Below are positions 41,241-55,078 of a stretch of DNA of 64,000 bases, piece after piece; the first letter of the stretch is position 1, and every line of letters starts with the position of its first letter. The notes below the pieces were generated by a model, which saw nothing but the letters and a program-made list of their open reading frames with translations, was not told the origin of the DNA and made no database searches. The translations under genes were made by a program, and so were the position numbers. Source of the stretch: Palaemon carinicauda (lineage: Eukaryota; Arthropoda; Malacostraca; Decapoda; Palaemonidae); the NCBI RefSeq assembly GCF_036898095.1, contig NC_090725.1, forward strand, positions 207,929,204 to 207,993,203, given 5' to 3'.

Positions 41241-41309
41241 TGATCGCAAAGCCTGCATATCTCATGCCAGATGACCCACCTATAGTTCACCTGTGTAGAG
41301 CAGGGTGCC

Positions 41310-41580
41310 CTATTTGACATGTATGTCATTTTAAGGGAGAAGCCAAGTATCGCACATATTTCATACAAACTTGTACAGTGTAACGGTTTTCTTTTTTTAT
41401 CTCCTTACTTGCTCTTCCCTGCACTGTTAATTGACCAATCTCTGTAAGCATTCTAGCTCATGTTTGATTATGTTTGATTTTTTGTGTCGTTCTTACTCGC
41501 AAGTCAGTATGTATAAACTCGATGATTGGTTAGTAAAGTTCTGTTCCATTCACCTTGCCTCTCAGTTATAACCTAACCTT
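41310..41580 (+). repeat. Gypsy-3 3' LTR-like sequence
   Basis: TGTATGTCATTTTAAGGGAG begins the LTR-like stretch. CATATTTCATACAAACTTG, CAGTGTAACGG, TTACTCGCAAGTCAGTATG and TTCACCTTGCCTCTCAG parallel the 5' LTR and Gypsy-2 LTR landmarks in the same order. The end is set near CCTAACC at about 41577. Confidence 0.7.
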
Positions 41581-41950
41581 TCCTACACAACAGAGGCGCC
41601 CACACTACCCTAATGCTCTCATGAAGGGTGCAGATGAACTGGGGAGTGCTCAAAATCCATAATGTGCATGGGATGAGAAGTAAGTTCCAAAGAAGAGTGG
41701 GCATTATTTAGCGAGTGTGAGAATTCCAATGGGCGAGCATGTTCACACACAGGTGAGAGAAATCCAGTCAAAGAGCACTCAAAAAACAGTGGCATACTTT
41801 TGAAGAGCTCACTTCCCATAGGCAGACCTAATTCTTTACTGAAAAAAGGAATCTTTCTCTGTGGATGCTATAAGACATGTCCATGATGAAAGGGGAAAGA
41901 TGTTCTCGAGTGATGTTAGATACAACCTCTCCTCTTCCTCTTGTAAAGGT
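41581..41950. other. Unassigned sequence
   Basis: Moderate GC, with short frames only. No repeat or protein family recognised. Confidence 0.45.
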
Positions 41951-42420
41951 GGTCCAAGTCTGGAAATTATTTATCAGATGAATGTGTATCCAGCACACAC
42001 ACAAGAAATCTAAAAAGATAAGAAAAAATAATTAACAAGTCGAGTTTGTTGACTGAGAGTACATCTCTACCACTTGGCGGTTGAAGTCAAAGTGGCTTCT
42101 CATTGAGCTGGCACAGGGGCGGTGATCTCCCCCCTATCTGGCAGTATCTATGAACACCTCATTATAAATTTCAACAACTGAGTTTCAAACTTCACCGAAA
42201 TTCTATTTTTTTCAAAAGATGAAGGTTTGTATCCGTGTAGGAACACAAAATTTATTAAGTTCAGTAATAACATAAATCATATATCTTATATAAACTAAGA
42301 AACCAGACTTGTGTCAACCTATTCAACAGAAAAGCATTTGAAACAAGGTTGAAATTTTAAAGTTACACTGATCAACCCACCATGATTAGAAAGATCATAT
42401 AGATCAAATTTCTCTTTTTT
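41951..42420 (-). repeat. Probable LINE 3' remnant, related to 43740-43850
   Basis: GAAACCAGACTTGTGTCAAC, CTATTCAAC, TTGAAATTTTAAAGTTAC and TGATCAACCCACCATGATTA at 42299-42385 match, in order, AAACGAGACTTATGTCAACC, TGTCCAAA, TTCTGAAGTTCC and TGATCCAACTGCCTGATTA at 43767-43860. The second site continues into LINE coding sequence, which suggests this is the 3' end and untranslated tail of another copy. Confidence 0.5.
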
Positions 42421-43340
42421 TTCTTGCAATATTATTTGAAGGTAATAGCTGCTTCCGTAGCATTCAACTTATATGAAACTTTTTCAATGTTCCAAGTTAT
42501 TTTCCATTCAGAAATACTGCATTCAGCCTGTATATGTATGTATCTCATTGTCTGGAAGGAGAGGAATACTCATAAGATATTCGCTTATTTTTACTGCAAT
42601 AAACAGTAAAAAAATAATGAAAGGACTCGCTGTCAAAGAGGAGTTCAGGTGACAATTCCAAAGAGGCCCAAGTTTGGAGATTAGTTCTATTGAAGCTTTG
42701 AGGGTAGTGTGACGTTCTGTACAATTAAACTCAGGTAGACTGAAGGAGGAGAGGTTGATTGGTTGGTTCAGATATATTAATATATTAAGAAACAAAACAG
42801 TTTTACTTGTACAAAAAACCTGTATGTTGAACCTTGAACGTATTCAGATTGCCATGGTCTAGTGAAGGCGTAAGTCTGAGCTAATTCTGTTTAGTAGATC
42901 TTGAGATATCATGAAATCAATAATGGTTGTCACATGGTCGAAAATGCTGAATCAGAAACTACTTGGCCAATTTGAACCAAATTTAGTGGGAATGTAGAGG
43001 GTAATGAGACAACATAAACTGTGCAATATGAATTACCTTGACCTTCACTTCAAGGTCAAAGGACGATTTTTTGTGAAAAGATTTATTTTTTAGAATAATA
43101 CTAAATCTACAGTACTATCCAGCCCAATTTCACGCAAGATTTCATCCGAGCCCTAAAAGCATGGGTTAGGTGGCATTCTAAGGCAACCTAAATACTTTAT
43201 TAAGAGGTGTAGTTTTAGTCCCTTTGTAGGCTTATAATCAATATTATACTATTTCCAATCTTTCTATTGTTTCAATATCCCTAAGAGCTAATTATTGGCA
43301 AATTCTGTGTGGAGTTCTTCTAAGAATTGCTTCAGTAATT
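42421..43340. other. Unassigned sequence with a possible LINE C-terminal scrap and a hairpin repeat
   Basis: On the minus strand a 90-codon frame (42795-42523) contains LISKLGPLWNCHLNSSL, which loosely resembles the C-terminal tail of LINE RTs. I do not press this. At 43038-43059 TTGACCTT and AAGGTCAA form an 8-bp inverted repeat around CACTTC, within sequence that looks like a low-copy dispersed repeat. Confidence 0.35.
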
Positions 43341-43353
43341 CTAATGTTCTCTA

Positions 43354-43354
<1 letters not shown>

Positions 43355-43427
<73 letters not shown>

Positions 43428-43500
43428 AGCTACGAGTCAAAGGGCTCCAACCGCAAAGGTAGCTCAATGAGGAAAGTAAATACGGGAATAGCAAAAAAAC
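43355..43500 (+). repeat. (ATT)n-headed dispersed repeat, copy 3 (short)
   Basis: About 70 bp of (TTA)n followed by CAAGCTACGAGTCAAAGGGC, TCCAACCGCAAAGG, TAGCTCAATGAGGAAAGTAA and ATACGGGAAT, parallel to copies at 15500 and 19685 with an internal deletion. Confidence 0.6.
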
Positions 43501-43540
43501 TCTATGTAAGTAATGAATCATTGCTATCTCCTTCTACGCC

Positions 43541-43704
43541 TATTGACGCAAAGGGCCTCGATTAGATTTCACCAGTCATCTCTATCTTGAGCTCTTAATT
43601 CAATACTTCTCCATTTATCATATCCTACTTCATGTTTCATAGTCCTCAGCCATGTGGGTCTGGGTCTTCCAAGTCTTCTAGTGCCTTGTAGAGCGCAGCT
43701 GATG
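43541..43704 (-). pseudogene. LINE ORF2 C-terminal fragment
   Basis: Minus-strand translation gives GTRRLGRPRPTWLRTMKHE, then EVGYDKWRSIELRAQDRDDW, a stop, and NLIEALCVN. The basic G-R-P-R-x-T-W motif followed by an acidic-basic D-R-D-x-W segment is the hallmark C-terminus of several animal LINE ORF2 proteins. One stop interrupts it. It lies next to the (ATT)n-headed repeat. It may be the same clade as the fragment at 18640-19620, but they do not overlap. Confidence 0.85.
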
Positions 43705-43739
43705 AATAAGAAATATAAATATTCTAAGATCAGTAAAAA

Positions 43740-44340
43740 CGTAATACTAGATTAGTCATACAGAAATCATAAAACGAGACTTATGTCAACCTGTCCAAAA
43801 TAATGAAATTTATAAGAAGTTTCAGCTTCTGAAGTTCCTATGATCCAACTGCCTGATTATAACTTGAATAAAACGTATAGAATACTGTGTAGTATCGTGT
43901 CTCATAGTGAAGACAATGCTGTTAGAATTAATTGCATACCTTTCATCCATTCCAGACGCAATGAGGCCTCGTTTTTCGCAAATATCTATTAAATGAACAA
44001 TCGGATCAATGTGACATTTTAGCACTGCTTGTCTGAGACCAACCTAGAATTTATGGAGCTACATTATAATGTTAAGTTTTTCATTGATTAATATACTCTT
44101 GGGTTTGAAAGCAAAGATGGTAAGACCAGAGTAGAGAAATTAATGATAGCACTACGTACAGTCTGGGAAGATCTGAATGCAATGGATAATCGGAATTATG
44201 AAAAACCTGATGTAACATGCTTAAAGAACTAACTGACCGACAGTGACAGAGATTATTATACAGACCAAGAATGAGAAATTCAATAGATTGCAAGTTTTCA
44301 GCCAAGTTTGTAACCTTACATCGATAAATTATTTTTTTGT
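43740..44340 (-). pseudogene. Second LINE ORF2 C-terminal fragment (Jockey-like, probable)
   Basis: Minus strand, two frames: AENLQSIEFLILGLYNNLCH, then CRSVSSLSMLHQVFHNSDYP and LHSDLPRLY (about 44320-44150), and then NSNSIVFTMRHDTTQYSIRF (about 43940-43880). The R-S-V-x-S-L-x-M-L-H segment and the late R-x-x-T-T-Q-Y-S-R-S-F-type segment are typical of the post-RT C-terminus of a LINE group common in decapods, from recall. The catalytic core is absent and a frameshift lies near 44080. Confidence 0.75.
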
Positions 44341-46439
44341 CTAATTTACGGATTATTAGCGTAATAGAAAGAATTAATCTCACTAAACAATGTTGTAATC
44401 AATATCCATAGTTTCTATCAAAGCTTGACTGTTTTTGGTTTTATACTAATAAAGAAAATAAGCATGATTTTCAACATAAGTAATATTATTAACCAAATGC
44501 TTAGGTTACACAGGGCTGCTACCCTATGGAATGAAATTACTACTCTCAAATATCTTTTCTAACATATTACACACTATAAAATATCATTTAACCAAATTTT
44601 TAACTAAAACAAGGCATGTCTAGAATGTTTTTTATAAGTTTATAGCAATTGAAATTAGCCAACTCTATCATGTATAAACGCCATTTCCATCCATTATTGC
44701 CGGCCACCAAGAAAAACCTTTAGGTAGTATAAGCAGGTTTGTTGCCATATTGTCAGAGTCGAAATTCTCTGAGCTCTAAATAAAGTTGGCAGAATAAAAA
44801 GGAAAAAACATGAATTTTGTCTTTAAACATTTCAAACAAGCTATAAGGACCCACATTCCCCTTTAATCAGCAGTTATTTCTTTTATTCTCCCCAATTGCA
44901 TTCCTCCAAAGCCAACGACATCCACAGTGTATTTAAAACTATTTTTCTGAAATATTCAAAAGATCGTCTCAACATAACATGCATGCAGTTCGGATTGCAA
45001 TACCTTTACAGAAATTCCTAGGATACACTAAACTACTGCACAGCATTATGTAAAATCTATATGTAGTAGGTATAAAATACACGTATGTATAAATTTGAAC
45101 AATTTATTGTAAATAGAAAAACCAAAGCGCCAGATTTTTAATTTAGCAGAATGGAAGTCTTCAATAGCACATACAGATTATAATCGGTTATACAACGAAT
45201 CTTTTCAAACAATGGGTTTCTAATGTTATACACTCAATCATAACCCAATCTAAACTAAAATTATATTATGATATACATAATTTATGCACTAGCTAAATGA
45301 AGGACTTAATCTAGTACAAAAATAGTCCTGTCTACTACAGCTGGACAGGGGTGTAGGAGCAGGGGCGTCTGGGCCCCTGGTCTCCCATTAAAAAATGCAA
45401 GGAAACACTCTTAGATGCGATTTCCTGTCATCTGACAGTAGATTGTAGCAAAAACAAAATCATATTATTAGAGGACTTTTATGTGACCAATCACAATTTG
45501 TACGTATTGACCATCATAAAATACCAGTAGACCTACTTGATGAATTTATCAAAAACATGCTAGCAATGTTGATTATTTGCTATATACTCTTTCCAATATC
45601 GATTTGGAGGTACAGAGAGCTACGTTAGTAGAGAGGCCCCGCTCCTCCTTACCCTGGAGAGTTGGTGGCATTTTTAAATTTATACTTACATAGCGGTAAC
45701 TTTATTTTCTGAATCTGCTTTAGAGGCACTCTTCTTTTGGAGGTCTGGTGCGGGTTATTTTGAAAAAATTCCTGTCCTCCCGTCCCCCTCTTGGCTATGC
45801 CTGAGGCTCTGGCCTTATTCTTCAGATAATGATAATAGTGACTTGAATGCTCAAATCAGGACTAATTAATCAAAGAAAAGTCATGAAAAAAATCTTATAT
45901 TCAAACCAAAATCATGTGATAGGGTGGACCTAAAGCAAATTACTGATAAGGCCAAATCTACAAAACTTATATTATATATAAATTGTTTTTACTATCTTGC
46001 TTTAGAGAACTTCTATAAAGAGTTTCATAAATTTTATTATTTTCTAAGTTAAAAAGTTACCCTCTCCATTCATATTACCAGAAGTTTGTAATGGATGTGC
46101 AGCTAGTAGTGTACATACAGATGAAGAATGATGCACACTATCAGTGTTTTCTTTGATAGCACAACTATTATCTGACTTCACATAAAAAGTCGTTAAATTT
46201 AACAAGCAACTTTAATTTCTATTGTCATTTCATTATGTTATGTACGTTTTATGCCAATGTCAATGTTATTGAAAAGAACCAGTTGACTGTAAACAAGCAA
46301 TTGTTACCTTCATGTGACCCCTTGCAGGCCTACTATCTGGGAAGAAATATAGTTGTTAGGTTGCTGTCCTTGTACCAATACATCATCTCTCGTCACATTA
46401 GTGACTTATGGAATGCCCAGCTCCCAGCTCCCACCCTTC
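44341..46439. other. Unassigned AT-rich sequence
   Basis: No long frames, tandem repeats or recognised elements. Slightly more GC at 45330-45830, with poly-purine and pyrimidine clusters but no coding signal. Confidence 0.5.
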
Positions 46440-46510
46440 ATTGTCCTGCTTGCTAGGACAATGTCACTGTCCCTTGCCTCTGCCATTCATGATTAACATT
46501 TAAGCCTTCC
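46440..46510 (+). repeat. 5'-truncated SINE fragment (3' end only)
   Basis: ATTGTCCTGCTTGCTAGGAC, AATGTCACTGTCCCTTGCC and TCTGCCATTCATGATTAAC with a TTTAAGCCTT tail match the last 70 bases of the SINE family. Confidence 0.87.
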
Positions 46511-47283
46511 GTTCTCCTACCGATGACTGATGTCATGACTGATAACGATAAACTAATACAGGATATATTCTAAACTATTTTTATTATTTTACATTATGTT
46601 TGCATAATAGCTGTATAAGAAAATAATATTATTTATAAACATATAATAGCCTAGTAACAAATACCTCAATAATAATCATATGGTACTTTTTTACGACCTA
46701 GTGAGGATTAGAAGGTGAATTTGCTCTGTTTCATCCAGCTGCCAGTCTGAAATCTTTGTTTACTAGCTTTCATTGTTTTTGCTTATTTCTACCATACGGT
46801 TGCCACTGTTCTTCGTCTGCAGAAGCTAGATGTTTAGTACACAGTACCTTACAGTTAATTGAACAAAATTGAAATATAAAGCTAAAGAAACACTAGTGGC
46901 TAACTTGATAACTAGTCGAGTACAGATATGACAAAAACCTTGAACCCCTCAAAAATTGCTAGAAAATTTTTTCAGCTGGTTCTAGTACTATTTGATGTGG
47001 AAGTGACATAATAAAATTCTACTAATTTCTAACCACTGGAAGGAGAGCTGCTACATCCAGGATTGCCTCTAGTACATTATTATGCAAATAAATTTCTTAT
47101 TATTTACTTAAGAATTATAATTCTGACGTCTACACCTAAGTTTTAAGGGTCGAGGAATGCAATGGAAGTATTGAAATTTATTGAATTTTAATTATATTGC
47201 ATCAAAATCAGTTATTAGGTTGCTTTCACACTCTAATGAACTTGTTGGGTGCAATTTAATCCATCAAGAATGGTACAGGCATA
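46511..47283. other. Unassigned AT-rich sequence
   Basis: No gene or element recognised upstream of the 47284-50334 pseudogene. No obvious promoter. Confidence 0.5.
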
Positions 47284-50200
47284 AACAACATTCTACAGGT
47301 GGTATATGGTGAAAGCTCAGTAGATCATATGATGACAAGGAAATCTGCACAAAGAATTATCCATGGTCATCTGCTTAAAGGCATATTACTGAATCCCATA
47401 ATTATTTCAGATCTACTTACTGACAGCCCGGAGGTCGCATCTTTGGTTGTTAAAAGCGAAGATGCATACTCATCATTGTTTTCAGGACAAGCATTCTTGG
47501 AGAGTGCTATGACATGAGATCCAGTGGTTAAAATCAATCTGGAATTGGGAAAATGATAGTCAGAACTTAATGATAGGTCAGAGACAAATCATCTGTGGAT
47601 TAATTATCAAAAGATATTAGGAGTTGCAAGAAGATTGATTATAACATTGGATCTTGGTTATTACATTCAAGTGACATTTCTGAATCTCTCCCAATATTTA
47701 CATCAGCTGTAGTGATAGGTAGTAGGCAGGCCTTAATTCTGATCTTGTTATTGAACAAACTTTACTGAGGTCACGAAAAACCTCAGGTGGACTGACTCGG
47801 GAATGTGGTATGACAGAAGAGCAGAGGTCATTGTGGTCAATGTCAGCTCCAATCACTGCTGAATTAAACGACCTTTCCTACACTACCAGTGATCTACTTA
47901 AAGATTTGACCAAAGCAAGGATGAGGAGGGATGCTTCAGACCTACAAAAGGTCAAGACCAAATTACTCTCTTGTTCATCCTTTTCAGAAGACTCCTCACT
48001 GTGGAATGTGGTCAGTAGTGTAGTTGCAAATCCCAACATCAATGTTCTTGAATATGAGTCCATTGTAAAGAAAATAATTGAAAATATGATTGGGCAGTCT
48101 GCTTTCAAATACTCTTTTAAGAGAAAAGAAGAAGCCATAACACTTGGTGATGTTTCTGCAATCAAAGTTGTACCAGATCAAAGTATTGATCCTGGCCTAT
48201 TATTTCAGAGATTACTGTAAAATCAGTTTTGATCACGCAGGACGAATTTTCGATTATTTTGCGCTACATACTTTACGCAAATTTAAGTCCGCGCCATTAT
48301 AAAAGCAGCATTCGAAAAATTAGCATATAATTTTGCTTCTCAATTCTTATGTTTTGACTGAATAATCGACTCTATTGGCCCACACTGATAATAGTGCTTT
48401 TATTTGCTAATTTAGTATTATTCATTTTATTTTTCTATTTCTATTTTAAAGTGTACATGCAGTAATTATCGTTATCATTCGTGTATCAAAACTGTGTAGG
48501 ACTAATGATATTATAACATAGCATATGTACCACAAATTTATTAAAATGTTTTTTCTCTCCTTATTTATATTTATTGGCAATCAGTAAAAGATAACATGCA
48601 AGACAATAATTAATAGAATTACATCTACTTGTGATAAGCTCTTTCACCGTTTGCATGCCATGATTATTTCACTCCTGCTTTTGAAAACCCTCAGATAATG
48701 TCTTTTTTAGTTCTATTTCTGAGTGAGCTCAACCACTCTACTGTAACAGTAGACATATGAGTTTGTTTACTTGACGTGACAGCTGGTGATTATGCACAAG
48801 TTCTGTTTAAAGATTTGGTTGGGGGGAAAATGCTATGGCTGAAATTGAAAATACGGAAATTTACAACCAAGCGAATATAGAATTTTCAACGTTTGTGCAA
48901 ACTTTCATGCCAGCGAAATTAAATGATACTACCGTAGGATATGAGCTTAACCCATTCCCTCCAGCTCTTTTCGAGATTAGAGATGTATTTTGTTAGCTAG
49001 ATAAATCAAAGCACTTTCATGCTATCTCAGACCATTTGAAAGAAGCAGGTGTAGATCCACCTTAATCCACTCCTCAGACAGAGCATTATGTCCTCGATGG
49101 AGCATCCTTATTATATCGAGTACTCTGAAAAAAGGGAGATAGTTACGGCGCAATAGCTGAGTCATATGCAGATTTCACCATTCGAAAATATCGGGTGGCA
49201 ACAGTAGTTTTTGATGGCTGTAATGGAGGTCCATCAATCAAGGACAAAAAAGGTGGGCGGCAGAAAGGGTGGCTGATAATGCCACCGTTGTATAATAGAT
49301 TAAAAGAGCTTTTTGTGCGTGTGTGTGTGTGTGTTTTCAGCTGAACAACACTTATCAGAGGCATTTAGGGCAGAAAATTCACCATGTTGTTAGTGTTACA
49401 GCAGAGACTTTGTTCTATGGCAGGAAGGAAGCGTTTTTGTTGAGGAATATCAACAAGCAAGTCTTAATTGATATGATAAGTGGTAAACTTAGGAAAAGAG
49501 GATGTGTTATCATAAACTCCCCTGGTGATGCTGACATAGATATTACTAAGGTTTCAGTTGAAGCATCACAATTCCATACCACTACGTGATTGAACAGGCA
49601 GTAGCAGGGGACCTTTATTGCAGGTTGGATAAATAAGCTGCCAAAACAGTGTACCACATCAACAGTCTTAAGTCAGTCATAAGAAATAAACTATGCTCTT
49701 GGCTGCTTTTCATCCATGATTTACTGGATGTGATACTACATCGCGCATATTTGGTGTAGGAGAAAGGGCTGCATTTTAATAGTCAAAGATAATTCTGTGT
49801 TGTAATCTTGTGCTGATCAATTCCTCTCTCCAAACCAAAAATGAAAAGCAATTGAACACACTGGAGACAAGATGATGGCTGCACTATTTGGTGGGAAGGG
49901 TGCAGAGTCATTGACATCTTTGTGCCATAGTACCCTATCCAAGAAAATTGTGTCCTCAAAATCTTTTGTAGTATCGGAACATCCACCCCAACAGAGTCTT
50001 TGACCAAATTTCCTTCTCTTGGAGTTTATTATCAGATAGTGGTATGGATTGGGAGAGAGAGTGACATGGATGGGTTGAACTGGAGTTGGAAGATAGAGGA
50101 CACTAAGTTAAAACCAGTAATGACAGATATAAATGCAGCTCCAGACAATATGTTAATATGAAACATATTAACTTCAAATCTGCCTGCCAATCATAGCAGT

Positions 50201-50334
50201 GTAGTTGTAGGGCGTATGGATCACCATGTACCCTTGCCTGTGGACAATGCCAATTAGAAAATTATGATAATCCATACAATCATATCAAATTTAGTAAAGA
50301 GGAAGATAAGGAGTATCAATTAGAGTCTATGTAA
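47284..50334 (+). pseudogene. Degenerate copy A of an uncharacterised multicopy animal protein family (VVFDG core, Cys-rich C-terminus)
   Basis: Colinear pieces in several frames: SVDHMMTRKSAQRIIHGHLL (47317-47376), SPEVASLVVKSEDAYSSLFS (to 47517), MTEEQRSLWSMSAPITAE (47810), IIENMIGQSAFKYSFKRKEE and VPDQSIDPGLLFQRLL (to 48220), then after about 600 bp NPFPPALFEI (48950), VVFDGCNGGPSIKD (about 49205-49246), RKRGCVIINSPGDADIDI (to about 49555), DGLNWSWKIED (about 50070) and a Cys-rich end CSCRAYGSPC, CGQC (50200-50250) closing at 50334. From recall, this family is about 700-1000 residues, widespread in invertebrates, often multicopy and of unknown function. A F-D-G and G-D-A-D pattern hints at a nuclease-like fold, which is inference only. 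Many stops, a 600-bp gap and a 90-bp insertion make it a pseudogene. Confidence 0.75.

Positions 50335-52938
<2,604 letters not shown>

Positions 52939-53015
<77 letters not shown>
52939..53015. repeat. (TA)n microsatellite at the LTR/gag junction
   Basis: About 37 TA units sit where the primer-binding site would be expected, so no primer-binding site is visible. Confidence 0.97.
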
Positions 53016-53019
<4 letters not shown>

Positions 53020-53021
53020 TG

Positions 53022-54248
53022 CTGTCTTGTGGCAGCTCGTGAACTGTTGGAGGAAGCTGAGGAAGAATTTTTAGGGAAGCAAGGACCAGTTGACCCACAA
53101 ACTGAAGGCATGAAGGCAGAAAGGGATAATGAGGCTGAGATTTGACGAATTGCTGCGAAGGAGAATTTGCTGAAGTTGAAGATGATGGCAGAATGAGAAG
53201 AAAGAGAAAGAAGACGAGAAGAAATGGAAGGAAGACGAGAAGAAGCGAGAGAAGAAAAACAACATGTGAAAGAAATGGAAACAAAACAAGAAGATGAAAG
53301 AGAAGAAGCCCGGAGATCACAAGACATGCGAGAAAGATGGAAACAAGGGATATCGCAAGACGAAAAGAAAAAGGGAGAAGACAGGAAGAAAAAGAGAGAA
53401 GAGAGGAAGAAAAAGAGATGAAAGAAGCAAGGGCATGAACGGGAGTTGGAGCTGTTGAACGCCCATGCACAATTGACAACGCAGACAGAGGAGACCCCTA
53501 TTAAGCACGAACCCATGTTTAATGTGTCGGATACCTAAAGGTTAATTCCAAGGTTCACTGAAGAGGCTCCAGATGAGTTCTTCGATCATTTTGAAATGGT
53601 CGCAGCGCCGATGAAATGGCTCTTTGGGAAAGAGTGTGCTCTTTGGGAAAAACTGCAGTGCTTACTTATGTGATGTTCTCAGGACCAAAGGAAGGAGTAC
53701 AAAGAAGTGAAGAGGAGCGTGCTGCAAGTGTATCAGATGACCCCTGAATATTATAATGAAAGATTCCGAAGTTTGAGAAAAGACGAGAAAATGACTTTCC
53801 TGGATTACGCTTAAGAGGTACGACGATGTTTTAAGAGATGGACAGAGGCGGAAGAATTGATAATACTAGAGAACTATCTACGAGGAATTCCTAAACACTT
53901 TCCAACGTACTTAAGAGAGAGGTGAAGAAACTTGATAAAGCCGCTTCGCTAAGTGAAGATTAAAATATCATCAGTCGTAAACCCTCCTCAGGCATGAAGT
54001 TTCAACCGTCGTTCCGAACAAGTGTTATGTATTCGCTGAACCATGGAAACCAATTCAGTAATAACTACGTAAACAAGTTCTACAGTGACAGCAGAAGTAA
54101 CATGGGTACTGTTCCTAAGCTGAATGCAATAGTACTACCGCAACAATCGTCGAATCGTCTTCCTTCAAGTATTGTGAAAGACGTGCAGAAAGTTGACATT
54201 GTCTGTTTTAAGTGTAGTAAGAGAGGCTATATCAGTAAAGAATATTGA
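53022..54248 (+). pseudogene. Gypsy-4 gag with coiled-coil leader, capsid and damaged zinc knuckle
   Basis: Pieces in order: AARELLEEAEEEFLGKQG, a very Arg/Glu/Lys-rich stretch (about 53160-53430) likely forming coiled coil, RFTEEAPDEFFDHFEMVA (about 53550), VYQMTPEYYNERFRSLRKDE (about 53729-53788), an EEL-LENYLRGIPKHF segment (about 53850-53900) and CFKCSKRGYISKEY at 54204-54245. In the last, the C-x2-C-x4-H-x4-C knuckle has lost both the His (Tyr or Ile at that position) and the final Cys (Tyr). Several stops and frame changes. Confidence 0.82.
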
Positions 54249-54478
54249 TCAAATTAACCAAAAGCAGTTGCCCAAGTGATTGAGGATAATTCGACGTCAC
54301 AGAATGCAAAGACAAAGAAGCAATCGGGAAAGGACGAAGGGGAAAATCAACCAGCCAACAGTTACAAGATGATCAGGCCAAACAAAAACGGCGTGGATGC
54401 CTTTAAACTATATATTTATGAAGGTATGTTAGCAGCAATACATGGGAAGATGGGAGTGAGCGAACCTCGGTCAGGATA

Positions 54479-54997
54479 TTGCGCAACACAGGTTGTAACC
54501 ATAGTGTGGTGGTACGAAGAGTACACCCATTGGTGGAACAGTCTCTCACAAGGGACTCGGTTATTTTGAATGGAGTAGGAGGTGAGGAGGTTACCCCTAT
54601 TTGCCATTTAAGACTGTCATGCCAGTTGGTGACAGGTAATTTTGACTTTGTGTTAAAGGATTCATTGGCTGTCAAAGGAGTAGACATCCTGCTGAGTAAT
54701 GAGGTTAGTGGAGCACTGTTTGTGCCTTGTACCATTGTAATCGAGAAACCTTTGAAGTATAGTCCTACAACTGAACTCAAGAAGGACTACCCATACCTGT
54801 TTCCTAGTTGTGTCACGGCTAGGAGTATGAAGAAGAAAATGGCTGAGGAAAAAGAAGAAAAAGAAATCGAAGGAACAATTACCTTGAAGGATTTGTTTTC
54901 CAAAGAAGAGGATTCCCTTGATGGTACGCCAGAAGAGAAATCCCGAGTAGGCCCGAGTGAAGAAAAACGACAGACGACTGTACAAGATGACAAATAA
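54479..54997 (+). pseudogene. Gypsy-4 protease and acidic linker; catalytic D-T-G changed to N-T-G
   Basis: The frame opens with MRNTGCNHSVVVRR, where the catalytic Asp is Asn (codon 54485-54487), then VILNGVGGEEVTPICHLRL, LKDSLAVKGVDILLSNEV (the I-L-G-x-D segment) and IEKPLKYSPT. After about residue 110 it becomes a Lys/Glu-rich linker ending at 54997. 172 codons stay open, so this is the best preserved part of the element, but the Asp-to-Asn change should abolish peptide cleavage. Confidence 0.82.
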
Positions 54998-55078
54998 GAG
55001 ATGCACTGGGAAGCAATAGAAAATTCAATGTTAGAAATAGGACAAGTGATTAGAGAAAGGCTGATAGGATTGTAACAG

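Larger units (their letters stand above)
37200..41580 (+). mobile_element. Gypsy-3: complete-length but decayed Ty3/Gypsy retrotransposon
   Basis: 5' LTR-like sequence (about 37200-37470), gag (37591-38182), protease (about 38400-38690), a minisatellite insert (38940-39097), RT (about 39100-39640), RNase H (about 39776-40150), integrase (about 40350-41240) and 3' LTR-like sequence (about 41310-41580), all on the plus strand. The two LTRs share only scattered blocks (for example TTTCATAC, TGTAAC, CACCT-GCCTCTC), so the insertion is old. It is the same family as Gypsy-1 and Gypsy-2, with domain order gag-PR-RT-RH-IN. Every domain carries stops or frameshifts. Confidence 0.9.

Noticed and set aside
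49248..49340. Retained GT...AG intron in pseudogene copy A (TGTGTGTTTTCAG acceptor-like end)
   Set aside because: Removing it does not restore the reading frame on both sides, so it is as likely an insertion with a TG-rich run.
53160..53430. Independent coiled-coil protein gene rich in Arg, Glu and Lys
   Set aside because: It sits between the LTR and capsid of Gypsy-4 and reads into them, so it is the charged leader of that gag.
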